DNA from: Platynereis dumerilii
Lineage: Eukaryota > Annelida > Polychaeta > Phyllodocida > Nereididae
Reading direction: 5' to 3'
NCBI GenBank assembly: GCA_026936325.1
Contig: JAPTHN010000001.1
Location: forward strand, 134,145,138 to 134,209,137
Length of the DNA: 64,000 bases
This document shows, piece after piece, positions 22,550 through 34,453 of the stretch. The notes beneath the pieces were generated by a model that saw nothing but the letters and a program-made list of their open reading frames with translations, had not been told where the DNA came from and searched no databases. Position numbers and translations under genes: made by a program. Each line of letters opens with the position of its first letter. The first letter of the stretch is position 1.

Positions 22550-22760
22550 GATCCAGAAGGCAGGAAGCAAGAAAGCCAGGAGGCAAGGAGGCAATGCAGG
22601 AAAGAAGCATGCAGGAAGCATTGAAGAGGGGAGGAAAGAACAGGAAGGAAGGAAGCGAGCAAGCAAGGAAGGAAGGAAGCAAGGAAGGAAGGAAGGAAAG
22701 AAGGAAGCGCGGCTGTAGGAAGGGCAGGAAGAAAGTAGAAAGAAAGGCATGAGAGAAAAA
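22550..22760 (+). repeat. Degenerate GGAAGGAAGCAA purine tract
   Basis: AGGAAGGAAGC/AGGAAGCAAG words in purine-rich sequence; the minus-strand ORF crossing it is compositional. Confidence 0.8.
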
Positions 22761-23850
22761 AGGGGGAAAACCAAAACGAAGAAACTGTATATGACAGACA
22801 GTAATAATTCCTAAACCAAGGAAATTAAAATGTTATTTGGCCTATAGGACATTAAAAATTATATAACTCAAATATATGATCCACAATACAACCTTCTAGA
22901 GGAGTACAAGAGTTTGCTAATTATGATTTCCTGTAGTTGAGTTCAAAACAAATAAACACGTTTAAGGCAGTGCATGATATACTAATAAAATACCTGAGAA
23001 TCTTGGGCAAATATACAAATTTGGGAGCCAGTGAACTAATAAAATATGCAACGGCCATTTTATTCATGTGCACGAGTGAATGTTAATTGTGGTAGCACTT
23101 TAAATATTGAATTTACACATCACTTAAAAAATGTCTTGATAAACAACTATCAGTGGTTTTGTTTTCATTACAGAATATCTGTGTTTGCATAGAGTTGTCT
23201 ATCTGTATGGGTGGTCACTCCTTTACTGTTTTGACTCCTTTTGAGTGGTCTTACCTCTTGGGAGTGTTTATTAACAACAACTCTGTCAGTCTCTGAGAAA
23301 AGTGGCCAAAATACTAAGCTGCAGTCCTCCCTGTGTTGTGCAGTCCCCATTGTAAGACCGAGAAGAAATATTCTGAATTAATATTCTGAATGAGACCACC
23401 TGCTTTCCCTCAAAAACAGTTCTCTTAATTGTGATAACTGCCTATAGATGAAAAATCCTCCTCTAATGTACAATCTCCTCCTATGATCCAGCCATATTGA
23501 CCTTTACTAACAAAGATGCACAAAGAAAACCAACATGGAGAGTTGCGCCCTCATGAGAGACCGCTACATTTCAACAGAAGGAAAGTTGCTTGCCACGAGA
23601 CCTACAAAAATAATTATTTTCGTATATCCTCGTATATGAATTGGCTTCCACGTGAGGCTTTTTTCTCTCGTGCGATATTCAATGCCCATACTTAAAGCAG
23701 GTCTTTATTTGGGTATTTATACGTATGTCAATTTTTCAGTACCAGATTATGGAGGAGATCCCTTTTCATAACATAGGTTCAGTCTGAACATGACTGTCAT
23801 GGTCTGAAGTTCATCCAGCACTAAAGTTTACGTTTATTCGCGCGAGATCC
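22761..23850. other. no supported gene
   Basis: A minus-strand ORF (23168-23350) contains a short segment with an acceptor-like and a donor-like edge, too small to support a call. CpG content rises after about 23630. Confidence 0.35.
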
Positions 23851-23900
23851 CATTCTGCGAACTGCGAAATCCACTTGCAGTGCTTCGTATCCGCAGAATG
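23851..23900. other. 50-nt potential stem-loop
   Basis: CATTCTGCG at 23851 pairs exactly with CGCAGAATG ending at 23900. An inner CGAA/TTCG pair extends the stem. The segment is CpG-rich (seven CpGs over about 23826-23895), unlike most of the window. It could be a structured RNA or a protein-binding palindrome; function is unknown. Confidence 0.4.
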
Positions 23901-25762
23901 TGTCACATTTATTAGTGGTCTCACAAAGCAGGGATTGCTGTATACTAAAATATCACACATGAATGTGGGAAGGTGTGGGAAAGCACTCAGTCACAAAATA
24001 ACAATCCAGCAAGGAATTGTCTGAGACAAGTAGCTGATAGCAGAGGCCAAAATTACAACAGAAATGATAATATCCACTTCTAGTACATGTTGGGGAATGT
24101 ATTGATGTCTGGTGTAGCTGTTTCATAATTACACACTGAGCTGTTTGAACTAAGAAGTCCCAAAATGTACCCAGGAGTGTACAATATGTACCATGGCTTA
24201 TATGGTACACGCGAGACGCTTTCTGGGGGAATTAGGGGAGAATTACTTTCTCCAAATTCTTTTGTTTCTTTGTATAGCACCAAGTGGAATGCCTATCCTG
24301 CCAATTGTGGCCTTATCGTTACATTGTAGTTAGCCTTTCCCTTTCATCTTCCAAATTATGAGCTGATCTGTCGAGGGGAGTTCTAAAAATCGTGATTAAC
24401 TGAAGATGGTGCTAGGATGCCATGGCACAGGTTATACCGCAGGGGGTCTGGGAGAGGTCCCACAGGGTCCCAATGGGTCTGGAAGGGGTGGAGGGAGGGT
24501 CCATAGAAGGGATCCCCTGAGCATGAAAAATGATAAGATCCTGATTTCACCAAAGATCACTGACCATGCAGTTGCCAGAGGTTGACCTGTACCAGCCTCG
24601 GACACTGGTCAGGCGTACCCTGCCCTGAGAATGGCCAAAAGATTGCAGGTATGATGACCTTTATCAGTGATAATAAATGGGCAAGGTGTGTCAGAGTTAG
24701 ACCTTAAGAGATTGTTGAAATCTATCCTCCCTTTGCAAGTGTCCCTTTGGCTGAGCCGACAGATAAATCATATAACCTAAAAGATGGGGCCCTTTCAAAG
24801 TTCCATGCTTTGGACCTTTTTGGATAATACCAGGTCAGTTTGAATGATGTCCCGAAGAGCAACAGGTACAGGTTTCTGAACACCTCATATGTGTGACTGA
24901 ACACATCAACTCTTGGACATAGCTAAGATCACGACAGTGGCTTTCACATGTGGGTACCTGGGTCCAATAGGTCCCCTTTAGGGTCATTCATCAGTCCTGT
25001 TTTCTTTACAAACATGTTTTTCAATTTTCAATAACCATAGGAGATGGAGTGCACCCAATTTGTTATTAGGCCTGCGTCCAAGAACATTTTTTTGCACATC
25101 AAAGTTGGGTTTTCTGAAGTTTTTAAATTTTAAGATCTGTTTTCAAATTGTTGAAGCATCAGTGCATCATTGCTGACCTTTGTTGAATATTTCTCCAACT
25201 TGTTTAGTTTCTTAACATACAGGTTGAAACACCTGTAAACCATTCAAGAATTATTCATGTATCAATGCCACATACCATAAAATGTGTACTGTTGAAAACT
25301 TGTCATACAAGTTTCAGTGCTTGCAAACCTGAGCCTGACATTATGTTATTGTAACACTCAAAATGAATAATTTATTGCTGTGCATCGTGTGTAAGGAAAA
25401 TAACAATAGTAGGGTGTGCAAACTTTGGGTAATTAGTCTATTCCTAAAATTAGTGTATACAACTATAAATACTGAATATATATTAAAATGAAACGCTGAA
25501 CCCCAATGAAGTATCACCTGTTCATGTGTACAATAACTTATAGCTGTGCCAAATGTTTCTGGAGTCTGTAATTTCAACAAGTGTGATCAGAAACCACTTA
25601 AAACATGACCTGTAGGTATGTTTGGGTGACCATAGCTTGGTCATAATTGGGTGATTCTTGCAATCTGTTGCCCAAAAATATATATGGTAGCAACTGCTTG
25701 GTCAAGCACAAGCAAGGAAAGCCATGAAGCAGAGAATGCCTTCAGGTTATAAGAAATGTCAC
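23901..25762. other. gene-poor interval with a weak 48-bp minus exon-like segment
   Basis: On the minus strand, 25565 down to 25518 is bounded by AAATTACAG and GAACAG|GTGATA and reads TPETFGTAISYCTHEQ in phase 0. It is not phase-compatible with the exon-like segment at 25763-25910. Nothing else is recognised. Confidence 0.3.
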
Positions 25763-25910
25763 CTGCCATAGCTCTTGTGCAGCTCATAGAAGTGCCAGGG
25801 ACAGCTGGTGTTCTTCTGATCCTCCCCATAGCATTGTGGTGATAATATCACTCCATGATCCAGCCTAGCTGTCCTCCCTTCCCTCTTAAGGCTGGCAGAT
25901 GCACTCAAGC
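25763..25910 (-). CDS. candidate exon, faint CUB-like pattern
   Basis: Read on the minus strand, CCTTTATTTCTGGCAG is a strong acceptor and TATGGCAG|GTGACA an acceptable donor. The 148 bases are open (start phase 1, end phase 2), encoding 48 residues. The middle reads HGVILSPQCYGED then QKNTSCPWHFYEL. The spacing G-x-I-x-S-P ... N-x-x-C-x-W matches the first half of CUB domains, which are extracellular binding modules; the YP motif is absent, so the match is partial. I found no phase-matched neighbour. Both the exon and the family are tentative. Confidence 0.27.
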
Positions 25911-26129
25911 CTGCCAGAAATAAAGGCAGGTATGTTGACAGTGCGGCAGGTGCCACCATTTCAAAGAATACTCACTCATCTGATCATCTCTTTGATTGCA
26001 CTACATAATACCTTCACCATTTATTCCTATGAATCACAATTATATTATAATGGAAAGCATTTGAGACTGGCACTCCTGCACTGCATGGCATGGCCAACAA
26101 CAAAGTGTTCATATCAATTTCATAACTGT

Positions 26130-26320
26130 TCGTCTCCACCCAATGCACCTTAAGAAAGAGTTTGATTCAGTGGGTCATATATATCAAGATCCAAATACAT
26201 CTGAAGAAAGCTTTAGACGCGGTTGTTTCAAGATCAAGATCCAAATAAATTATGCACCATACGAAAGCTTTTGAGCCAGTAGGTTATACGTCAATATATT
26301 TATCCAGATACATTATAATT
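26130..26320 (+). repeat. Three degenerate 57-bp units with RT motif A-like words
   Basis: Units begin near 26141, 26198 and 26254; each has (A)TGCACC or ATCTGAAG, then GAAAG and CTTTGA or CTTTAGA, then CAGTGGGTCATAT or CAGTAGGTTATAC or equivalent, and AGATCCAAATA. Translated separately they give LKKEFDSVGHI, LKKALDAVVS and TKAFEPVGYT, similar to the LINE reverse-transcriptase motif (x-KAFD-x-V). Possibly a LINE shard duplicated in place; equally a chance resemblance. Confidence 0.35.
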
Positions 26321-26673
26321 ATGAGCAATGCAATTACAGGGCTACAAGAATGAGATATGAACTCATTGGCTCATTGCCAGCTTATTTAACTGTACTTCAA
26401 GTATACGTACAAAGATATGCAGTCATAAGGCAGGATGGAAGAAAAAATGCAGAAAAAATATTCTAAAGAATTTGGGACTTCAAAAAAGTAGCAAAAAATC
26501 AACAGATGACAAACTGTGTAAATGAATGGAGCGTATGCCACAGGATCCAACACACAATAGAAGAAAACCTGTTTAAGAAGCCGCAATTGCTGCGGAATGC
26601 GCTCTTGAGGACTGCAAGAGGAAAGCTTTGAAGGGAGGTCATTTGCACAGTCTGAAGTGCTTATATAGTTGGT

Positions 26674-26895
26674 CCTGAGGTGGTTTACTTCAAGTAAGTT
26701 GAGGTCCTCAATTGAGAAGTATGAGGTCATCAGCATAAGACCCTCAGTTTGTCATCAAGAGAGATCTGTAGAGACTCGGTGGAACTGTTTTGGGGGATCT
26801 GAGGTGGTTTGGTTCAAGTAAGTTGAGGTCCTCGATTGAGGAGTAAAAGGTCATCAGCATAAGGTCCTCAGTTTGCCATTACGGTAGATCTGTAG
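26674..26895 (+). repeat. 98-bp duplication in tandem
   Basis: 26674-26771 and 26798-26895 are both 98 bases long and align without large gaps: CTGAGGTGGTTT, TTCAAGTAAGTTGAGGTCCT, TTGAG(A/G)AGTA, GGTCATCAGCATAAG, CCTCAGTTTG and AGATCTGTAG occur in both. About 15 percent differ by eye. Confidence 0.92.
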
Positions 26896-26934
26896 GGTGT
26901 AGGATCTGAAGATGTATTGAGACTTGGAGAGACA

Positions 26935-27226
26935 TTAGGTAGAGGTCCTTATAGCTGATTCTCTCAACTTCTCTGTTGATGTCATTAGGGAGGGTGGATC
27001 TGTATTGTGTACTGTTGAACAGAAGCTGTTTGGATCTGAAGAATTCTGGAGATATTTGAGAGTGTCAAACAAGAGGGCACCTGAGATGACATCTTGATTC
27101 TCACTTATGCTCTTGTTTGGCATCTTTGATCTGGGTCCATTTGGAAGAGGCTTGACCCTCCCATCCACGAGTTGTGTTTCAATGGCAATCCTACCAGTGG
27201 GCTGGCCAACAATTCACAGTTCTTCA
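26935..27226 (-). other. open minus-strand frame, protein-like composition
   Basis: About 96 codons are open from just after a TGA near 27227 to a TAG at 26935. The composition is rich in S, T, N, K and P with few Cys (for example NGPRSKMPNKSISENQDV). No clear splice boundary or known domain. ORFs of this length are expected many times by chance here, so it is only a note. Confidence 0.15.
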
Positions 27227-27229
27227 ATG

Positions 27230-29915
27230 TTCTCTTCAGGGTATGGCCCCTTTTTGCCTTAATGTGGAAGCAAGTAGACCCTTAACTGAAGCAAATGCTG
27301 GGCTGGACAGCACCTCTCATTAGATAAATCAGCCTGATTGCTCTTTGATCTGCCTCTAACTACCTCTACCTATTGTGTAAAACCTCCAGCTTTTATTATG
27401 GCCTCCAGACTGACCTGATGACCATTGAGGGCCAAAATGACCACCACTCAGAGCCAAAAGACTTGCGGAAGTTGGCAGAGGAAGTAGAGCCTATAACGGG
27501 GGCAATGGAGTCGATGGCTTTTTAAGACCAATAGCAGTTCTTGTGCCCTGGGTCATTTAAAGCCAGTGGGGGCCATCAGCTGAATATTTGGAGGGCATTA
27601 AGAGATCTTTTTGGTCCTCTAGAGGTCCATAACTAAATGCAGTGTAAAACAGTCCATCCGCTATAGACTTAACTGACCTCGAGTTGCATTAATTTTTGGT
27701 CATGCAGTTTCGATCGATTTTATATGCATGGTGTAGATTGCAGAAATGTCAAAACTAATTGAACATCTAAATTATTATAACTTTGACCAAATTTTGGGAA
27801 AGTGACCCAATGTACATTTTTTTGTTGAAACTTAACAATTACTAAAAATACTGAAGTAATGCACCTTAGTGACTGAAGTCACAACCACAGCGGAGACCGG
27901 TGGTGATGGAATATCTATGCCGATGACAGCCTTAGTTGAAGGTATATAGGCCTACAGGAGACAGACAGCACTCTAAATTAAAATATTTAAGCTTTGTCCA
28001 TAAAAATAGAACAACTGTTTGTTCTGAAAGTTCGTCAACACTTCACCAGGTCAATGACTTTGCTGTACATCTCCATTTGGGATCTTTCCTGTTGATAAAA
28101 AAGATAAAGAAAGACAAAAAAGCAATTGAAGTTCATATATATTTTTAGTTCTTTAATTTCTGTGTGTCTTTTTTTAGTTAGATCCATATTTATTATTCTG
28201 TTTTATTTTTCATTTCGAGTTCTGTTAGAAGATTTTATCGTATGTCTTTGAGCGTGTGGTAATATAAAGACTTACAGAACACTAAAAAGGCAAGAAAAAG
28301 TGTTCAGAAAAGTCTGAAAAAAGACTTAAAAGTGACTGTAGATGTGTCTGGAGTGGCTGAAAGTCCCTGAAAAGGCATGAACTCCGGGACTGCAAGAGTG
28401 TGCCGTCTGCGCTGACAAATGTGACATGTCTGCAAAAGGTCTATCTCAGGTCACCTGGAACTTGGTGACAGGTGCAGTAGTGATCAGGCCACATGCTGCA
28501 GTGCACGGGGCATTTAGCTGGTACTGCTTTTTGGCTGCTTTTTGTCAGGCATATACATTCAAGGCAAAATCCAACACTTGCAAGGCTGCTCGGTAAACCT
28601 TGGTAAACCAACCTCAGAGTTCTGTGGTGGAACTTGGTGCACGACTTTGGTGTAAGGCATAATACAGATCTCACATAATTACAGAAACACAAAAGCATGA
28701 AAAGAAGCGAAACGGTCTCAGTGACTTGAACTCCATGGCCCCAATGCTTAGTATACAGTTCTGTGGGTTCATGCCGAGGACCTGAGATGTGGTTTCACTC
28801 CAGAACCTCAGAAGCCAGTGGTGGAATCAGGAATTGGTACAGGAGAGAGGGTTTTGGTAAACGACAAGAGGACAGAAACCATGGAGAATTGGATGGAAAC
28901 ATTGCTAGTTGAACAGATTTGCAAATAAGTAAAAATATATATACACTGACCAACATGGCAACTCAGATAAGATCCAAATAGTGTGCATCTCACTGACGTG
29001 GCCTTCTAATATGTAAAAGCGAATATGAAGTAAAGCTGTTCTGCCTGTGTTTCTATCAGCAAGGTATCATCCGCATACCAATGCATGCCAGCAGTATGAT
29101 AGTCGTTATCTGGGAAGTTGTCGTGGTTATAAACATGGTCCTTCTAACAACAATGCAAGCATCTTTCCAAATGCAAGTGGCTCCCTGTGATAGGAAACCT
29201 CTTCCTTTAACACTGGATTATTTTACATAACAAAATTGCCTCAATGAGAACCTGCACCTCAAAGAAAAACCTCTCCGTTTCAACAGAGGAGCAAGTTGGC
29301 TCGTTACAGCCTCCCTTCACCCAACTTCTTGTCTGAGCCAGTCTCCTATAATATAATTTTGTCTCCTAACAAGACTCCTGTACCCTACACACTTAGCTAC
29401 GCCCCGTGACAGTCTGTGGCACTGGGTGGCAGGTCCTCTTTCCCCTCCTCAGCTGCTGCCATGCAGTTATCTCAGTTGTTTTTAGGATTTCACTGGAGCA
29501 AGAAATTCCCTTTCTACATAAAAGATCCAAAAAAGCTGATGCCATGCACCAAGCAAAAAAGCACACGAAGCCATTGACCCCGCAGTATGACAGGCAATAT
29601 CTTTAACAGCACAGACTTATGCTGATGGTAATGAGCCATTGAAGAACCATTGAAGAAGGCAAGCTGTTTTGCAATGGTTCCCTGACTTGATTGTGGCCAA
29701 CCTACCCGTGTTTCCTCAGTTTTACCAAGTTTTATGGATAATTATGGCCTACATTTATTGAAAAGCATTCTATGACAGCATTCTGTAACTGGAGCCAGTT
29801 TTTCAGCATTTCATTCAGGCATTAATTGAAGTGGGGTGACAGCCTTGTGGCTCATTCAGTGCAGGCATGCATACATTATTGTACTTATAAACATTAATAA
29901 AGTGTGTTTTGTAAA
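27230..29915. other. no recognisable feature
   Basis: No supported gene, structured repeat or transposon end. A single CAGTGGTGGAATCAGG at 28816 resembles one terminus of hAT-type MITEs but has no partner. Confidence 0.4.
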
Positions 29916-29919
29916 CCAC

Positions 29920-30640
29920 TCAGGAGCAGATGAAATTAAGACACCTCCCAGCTCATTCATCAGGAAGTCAGGGGCTGTGAGTTGGATATGAAGATTTAGG
30001 GCTTTTGTCTCCAGTTGATGAAATTAAGACCTCCAAAGACACATTAATCAGTGATATCAAGATTTAGTGCTATTGTCTTCAGGTAATTAAAACTTATTAT
30101 TAATTTGCATTTGCCAGTTCACTGACAGAATGTCTATGACCTTTCAAGGAGATTTATGTGGAATTTTGTCTTCGATAAGTTGCAAAATGAGTGTCTTCAA
30201 GCTGGAAAACCATTTTGTATAAGGCATGTGTCCTTGAGCTTATTAAAGACGTCTAAAGAGAACATTTATAATAAATACAGATAATTTCACACTAAATTCA
30301 GCATTTCAGACACTGTTTCAGGGCTACATAGTTTAATTTATGTGGCAACTTGGATATATTGACTTATATATGTTTCAAAGGCAATTCATCAGAGTGTCCC
30401 AACCAGCTGGTGAGCTCAAGAATTTGTTAATGCAATTTCATTAGGTGAACAGGATGTGTCTTTGAGTTTAAGAAAACAACACTTTCAAACAACTTCAGAA
30501 CTTCTTATTCGACATACATATGTTGTGAAGAATCAAATCGCTGTCTTTGAGCGAATGAAATTAAGACTTCTCATAGGATATTCATGTTATTCTTCAGGCA
30601 CAAGACCAATGTCTTTAGGTCAAAGGAGGATGAATTATGT
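29920..30640 (+). repeat. Degenerate tandem repeat, about 75 bp
   Basis: The pattern GATGAAATTAAGACxxCTC, then ATTCATCAG or ATTAATCAG, then GATTTAG, then TTGTCTTCAG repeats at about 29926 and 30016, with weaker units to about 30640 (GTCTTTGAG, AATGAAATTAAGACTTCTCA at about 30556, TTCTTCAGGCAC). Roughly eight to nine units, strongly diverged. Confidence 0.6.
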
Positions 30641-30732
30641 GGTGCCTCCCTTGCGGTGCCTTTACCATTGTGCTGTCTCTGAGTTGCTGGAGACTTGGTC
30701 TGCGATCTTGTTTAGGAACAGATGTATGACCT

Positions 30733-30892
30733 GTGGTCAACTCCAAGCATGGTCATTTGGCAAATGGTCTATTAGAACATAATGTGGTTTTGTGGTTTCG
30801 AGTCTTCGGAAAGAATTTGGAATCAGTGGGCAAGCGGGCTGCAAGCCGGCGACGTATATGTTATGAAATTTGGATGAACTGGAGTCTTGCTG
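30733..30892 (+). CDS. weak 3'-bounded exon candidate
   Basis: A frame open through this span ends at GTCTTGCTG|GTAAGT, a near-consensus donor (phase 1). It reads FGKNLESVGKRAAS then RRRICYEIW. Five CpGs occur in 30835-30858. A second frame in the same segment is also long, so the reading frame is uncertain. No good acceptor was found, and the phase does not match the exon-like segment at 31125. Confidence 0.18.
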
Positions 30893-31124
30893 GTAAGTTG
30901 CTGGCAAGTTGCTGCAGATTCACTTATCTCAGTCATCGGACTAGCTGAGTATTGGTATGCGGATGATACCCAACTAAAAACCCAACAGCAATCGTGTGGT
31001 CCCTGTTCTGCACAGAGCACATTTCAGTTTTACTGATCCTGTCTTCCTTATCCAGATGTAAATGTATGATTTCAAGTCATTGGGTGTTCTTTTAAGTATA
31101 ACACTAAGCCTCCTTTCTATTAAG

Positions 31125-31310
31125 GATCAGGATCGGAGTCATGTCCGACTGTCCAAGTTTTATGACGTACCGGCCAGCAATCTTTCGCGTCAGCTCGTTT
31201 CCTTTACACATCTTTCATTTCAGCTCTTTTACTCCCAATTCCTTTTGCTTCTACCCCCTGGTGGGGATCTGGGGAGGGACAATGACCCTTTGGAGAGTAA
31301 ATTCAACTAA
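31125..31310 (+). CDS. candidate terminal exon, unknown protein
   Basis: GCCTCCTTTCTATTAAG is a strong acceptor; the frame begins in phase 0 with DQDRSHVRLSKFYDV then PASNLSRQLVSF and remains open to TAA at 31308-31310 (61 codons plus stop). The first 80 bases carry about seven CpGs, far above the local level. The second half is hydrophobic and less convincing. No family recognised. An alternative donor (GGAGA|GTAAAT) lies near 31296. Confidence 0.3.
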   Translation, partial: DQDRSHVRLSKFYDVPASNLSRQLVSFTHLSFQLFYSQFLLLLPPGGDLGRDNDPLESKFN

Positions 31311-31744
31311 ATGCAAATACTGTCAGGTGATTCATGAATATTCATGAGTAGCCACGTGGATAGCAACGGGTGAGCTGGGTAGCCAGCCAGACAGCACAAC
31401 TTACGAGGCCAGAAGGCAGCCAACTGCAAATAAAGGCAACTCGAATAATATTCTGGGTTGGCACCAACACTATTTCTAGTTTTCAGTGTTGAAAGAGACT
31501 GTCTGCAGACTTAGAATCGGACAAGAACAGCCATTAGATCATTTTTGTGTTCCAGATGATATAACTGAAAGAATTTGGTGATGGCCATTGATGATTTCAA
31601 TGCACCTTACAGATAATATGTGAAAGAATCTGTCCTTGAAATTGCATTGCATCGAAATAAGAATTTTTACAGAGACTATGCATTTTTGGGGACTTAGTCT
31701 CTTTCTACCCGGTACGTCTCTCAAGATCTCTCTATCTATCTCTC

Positions 31745-31791
31745 TACATGTAGCTCTCTGGCTATCTATCTATTTATCTATCTAGATCTAT

Positions 31792-31857
<66 letters not shown>

Positions 31858-31882
31858 GTCTATCTATCTATCTATCTATCTG
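31745..31882 (+). repeat. (TCTA)n microsatellite
   Basis: Long TATC/TCTA run, purest between about 31796 and 31880, with TATT and TGTC interruptions at the edges. Confidence 0.97.
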
Positions 31883-33099
31883 TCGAGGTGTCTCTCTGAC
31901 TGTCTGTCCCTCTTATGACATTTAAAGTGGGTAACACCGACTTACAACAGAACTGATCCTAGAACGACACAATAAGTTCAGATTCAGAACCTAATATCTT
32001 TATGTCGTCAGCATATCCTTGCATGTATAGCGCCAGTCTTCGGAGATGAACTTGCTCGGAGACACGTTATGTCATGGATATATGGTTGAAACTATAAAAC
32101 TTGTTTCGATAAAGAGTAAAACTGCTTTAATTATCGAAGAATGCAATTTCTTATTGCGTGTCAGAATGCGGAGAGCGGGGACACCGCGGAGTGTGCATGC
32201 AGGAAATATATAGGCAGGAATTCAAAGGAATGCAAAATGCTTGTACTTTATAAGAAGTGAATGTCATGGGGTTAGGTGTGTGTGTCTTGGTGATCCAGGG
32301 CCCTGACTACACAGGAAAGTTGAAAGCAAAGAAGTTGTGCTTGACTGCCTTACCCGTGGTCCCCACGTGGCTCTGGGCTCTGCTTCCTTTCATGTTCAGA
32401 CAGCATGACCAGTCAACAAAGGAGAGGGGGACTTCAATACTCAGACGTGGTCTTTTTTTCTAAAGCAGCAAACCAGTTTTTTTTCTTTTTTCACTTCTTA
32501 CTTTTTCTTCACTTTTTTCACTTTTTCTTTAGTATCTTTACCCTTATAGAAAGAAGGCCTTATAAAGACCTTCAGGGTGTTATAAGAAGGCTAGGATGTG
32601 GGTTTGAGTGGACTCCTTCAGAATGAGAAGTTGCCCGAAAGTTGGCCAGACCCCAGCATGGCCCAGCAACCCCCTGTGTGCAACTTTTGCAGTCTCGAAA
32701 CTCCAGTCAGCTCTATAAACAACCGTTATGCACAACTTTGGGGAGGGGTCACCCAAAAGCTCACATCCAGCATAGAATCCACCAGATTTATGGCTGCTAA
32801 CCCAAGACGAGGGGACCATATTTCCTGGCCGAATAAAGGCGATGTTGAAGGGTCCTATTTTCGCATGTAAAACACATCATCCCCAGTTATGATTGCTTTT
32901 AGAGCCTTCCAAAGTGTCAATCTGGGATCTTTGTGAAATTATTCAAGTCCAATCAAAAGAATGTATAACAGGTGACATGAATTATTACACACTGATGCCT
33001 TAATCAATGGGAAACTTGGTTTTTCATCTCATGTCACCAATCAAGAAACTTTCGCTACCATCCGTAAGCAAACGATAGAGCAATGTAAAATGTCAGAGG

Positions 33100-33100
<1 letters not shown>
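31883..33100. other. CpG-retaining sequence with an open 90-codon frame
   Basis: CpGs are moderately frequent at about 31935-32190. A plus frame from 32595 to 32867 is open and not low-complexity (for example NFCSLETPVSSINNRY) but lacks a nearby acceptor. A minus frame overlaps it. I cannot support either as a gene. Confidence 0.3.

Positions 33101-33175
<75 letters not shown>
33101..33175 (+). repeat. (GATA)n microsatellite, perfect
   Basis: Uninterrupted ATAG/GATA repeats, about 18 units; complementary in type to the TCTA array 1.3 kb upstream. Confidence 0.98.
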
Positions 33176-34453
33176 CTGGAGAGCACAATCTTCCAAAGCA
33201 ACAGTGCGAACAGCAGCAAACCACACTGCTATCAATCACATATGAATACTGAAGTCGCTAAAATGATTAAAAAAGACACAATATAGTACAATATTCCATA
33301 AACTGATTTTAGACCATTGCTGAAATGTGCGGACAGTAGTGGACACCAAAGGTGAACGCTTCCCAGATCATTGTAATCAGCACCCAAAAATCCCTGACTG
33401 GCTTACAGCTATACTTCTCAATAAAGTTCACAATGACTTCCTGAGTATTGCCAATACAGATTGTTATCCGGGTGCCCTTGATTTGATTCAATTCAACTCC
33501 GGGTCTCCCTCCAGGTGAAGGATCTACCTCGGGTCACACTGCCAGGGCATGTGTGTTCGCCAGGTCACTTCCACTAGCTGTTGACTGTTATCTGCACCTG
33601 CTTTGATCTCCCTACAGGAAGCTGTGATCAGATGACCACCTGATCTAGAACCCGGGACTTCCGCAGGCAGTTCACGGTCCTTGTGGCTTGTTTGGATTGC
33701 TCTCCATGCCCTGGCCATGCACTGGCATAAATGACATTGATGGGAAACGTATAGGTGAGATATAGGTGAAGGATTTGAAATCCGGGGGCATTTGCTTGAA
33801 GTTTGGTTGACATTTGTGACAAGAAACATTTTCCCCCTTCTGACACCAATATGATCCATGAGTGAGGAAAAGGGAAATGCTTCTTCAAAAGTATAGAAAT
33901 TGACAAGTATACATAGACAGACAATTGTGAATATATTAACCCAAATCAAACATTTCCTGATGTCAATAACATATGAATTCGTCAAGTTAGCAAGCAGCTA
34001 TATCATAGGCCTATGCTAAGTATATGTCAAAAGTGAATCAGAGTATAGAATCGTTCATGAATGCTCATATATAATGCCATACTTCCAGATCAAAAACACC
34101 CGAACAGGTGAAGCCATATACTCCAGAGAGGAGAGGGGGGGCACATACCCCTACAGGTTTTTGCACTTGCCGAGATTGCAGCAGCGATCAAATCACTGCA
34201 TGTGCAATCCTGAGGAGCAGCAGGTGAATTTCTCAATGCAGCAGGTGACAAGAACAAAGGGCCCATGCACGGTTGAAATGAGAGCCACAAATGCCTGAAA
34301 TGATAGGCATGGAGCTTGGGTAAGCTTGGATAGTCTCTGCTCTCACTGCTCAGTGTGTAAGAGATTGTATGTTCAAACTATGTTGTGCTGTGGGGGACGC
34401 GCCACTGTGCAGAAATCAGTGTTCAGGTTGCAGAAAGTTGTCATTTGACTCAA
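33176..34453. other. gene-poor interval with exon-like fragments
   Basis: A plus frame (about 33324-33515) runs into CCAG|GTGAAG and reads KIPDWLTAILLNKVHNDFL, without an acceptor. A longer minus frame (33524-33985) is also open. Three CAG|GTGA donor-like words lie at 34106, 34223 and 34245. None is enough for a call. Confidence 0.25.

Noticed and set aside
23389-23923. Inverted TGAGACCAC at both ends of a 0.5-kb segment
   Set aside because: Only about nine bases match, similarity stops at once, and no target duplication flanks the ends.
28816-28831. CAGTGGTGGAATCAGG, like a CAGTGG MITE terminus
   Set aside because: No complementary end was found within a plausible distance.
33524-33985. 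153-codon minus ORF and a tRNA-like CCCGGGTTC at about 33650
   Set aside because: The ORF lacks a domain or boundaries, and the B-box-like word has three mismatches without a convincing A box.
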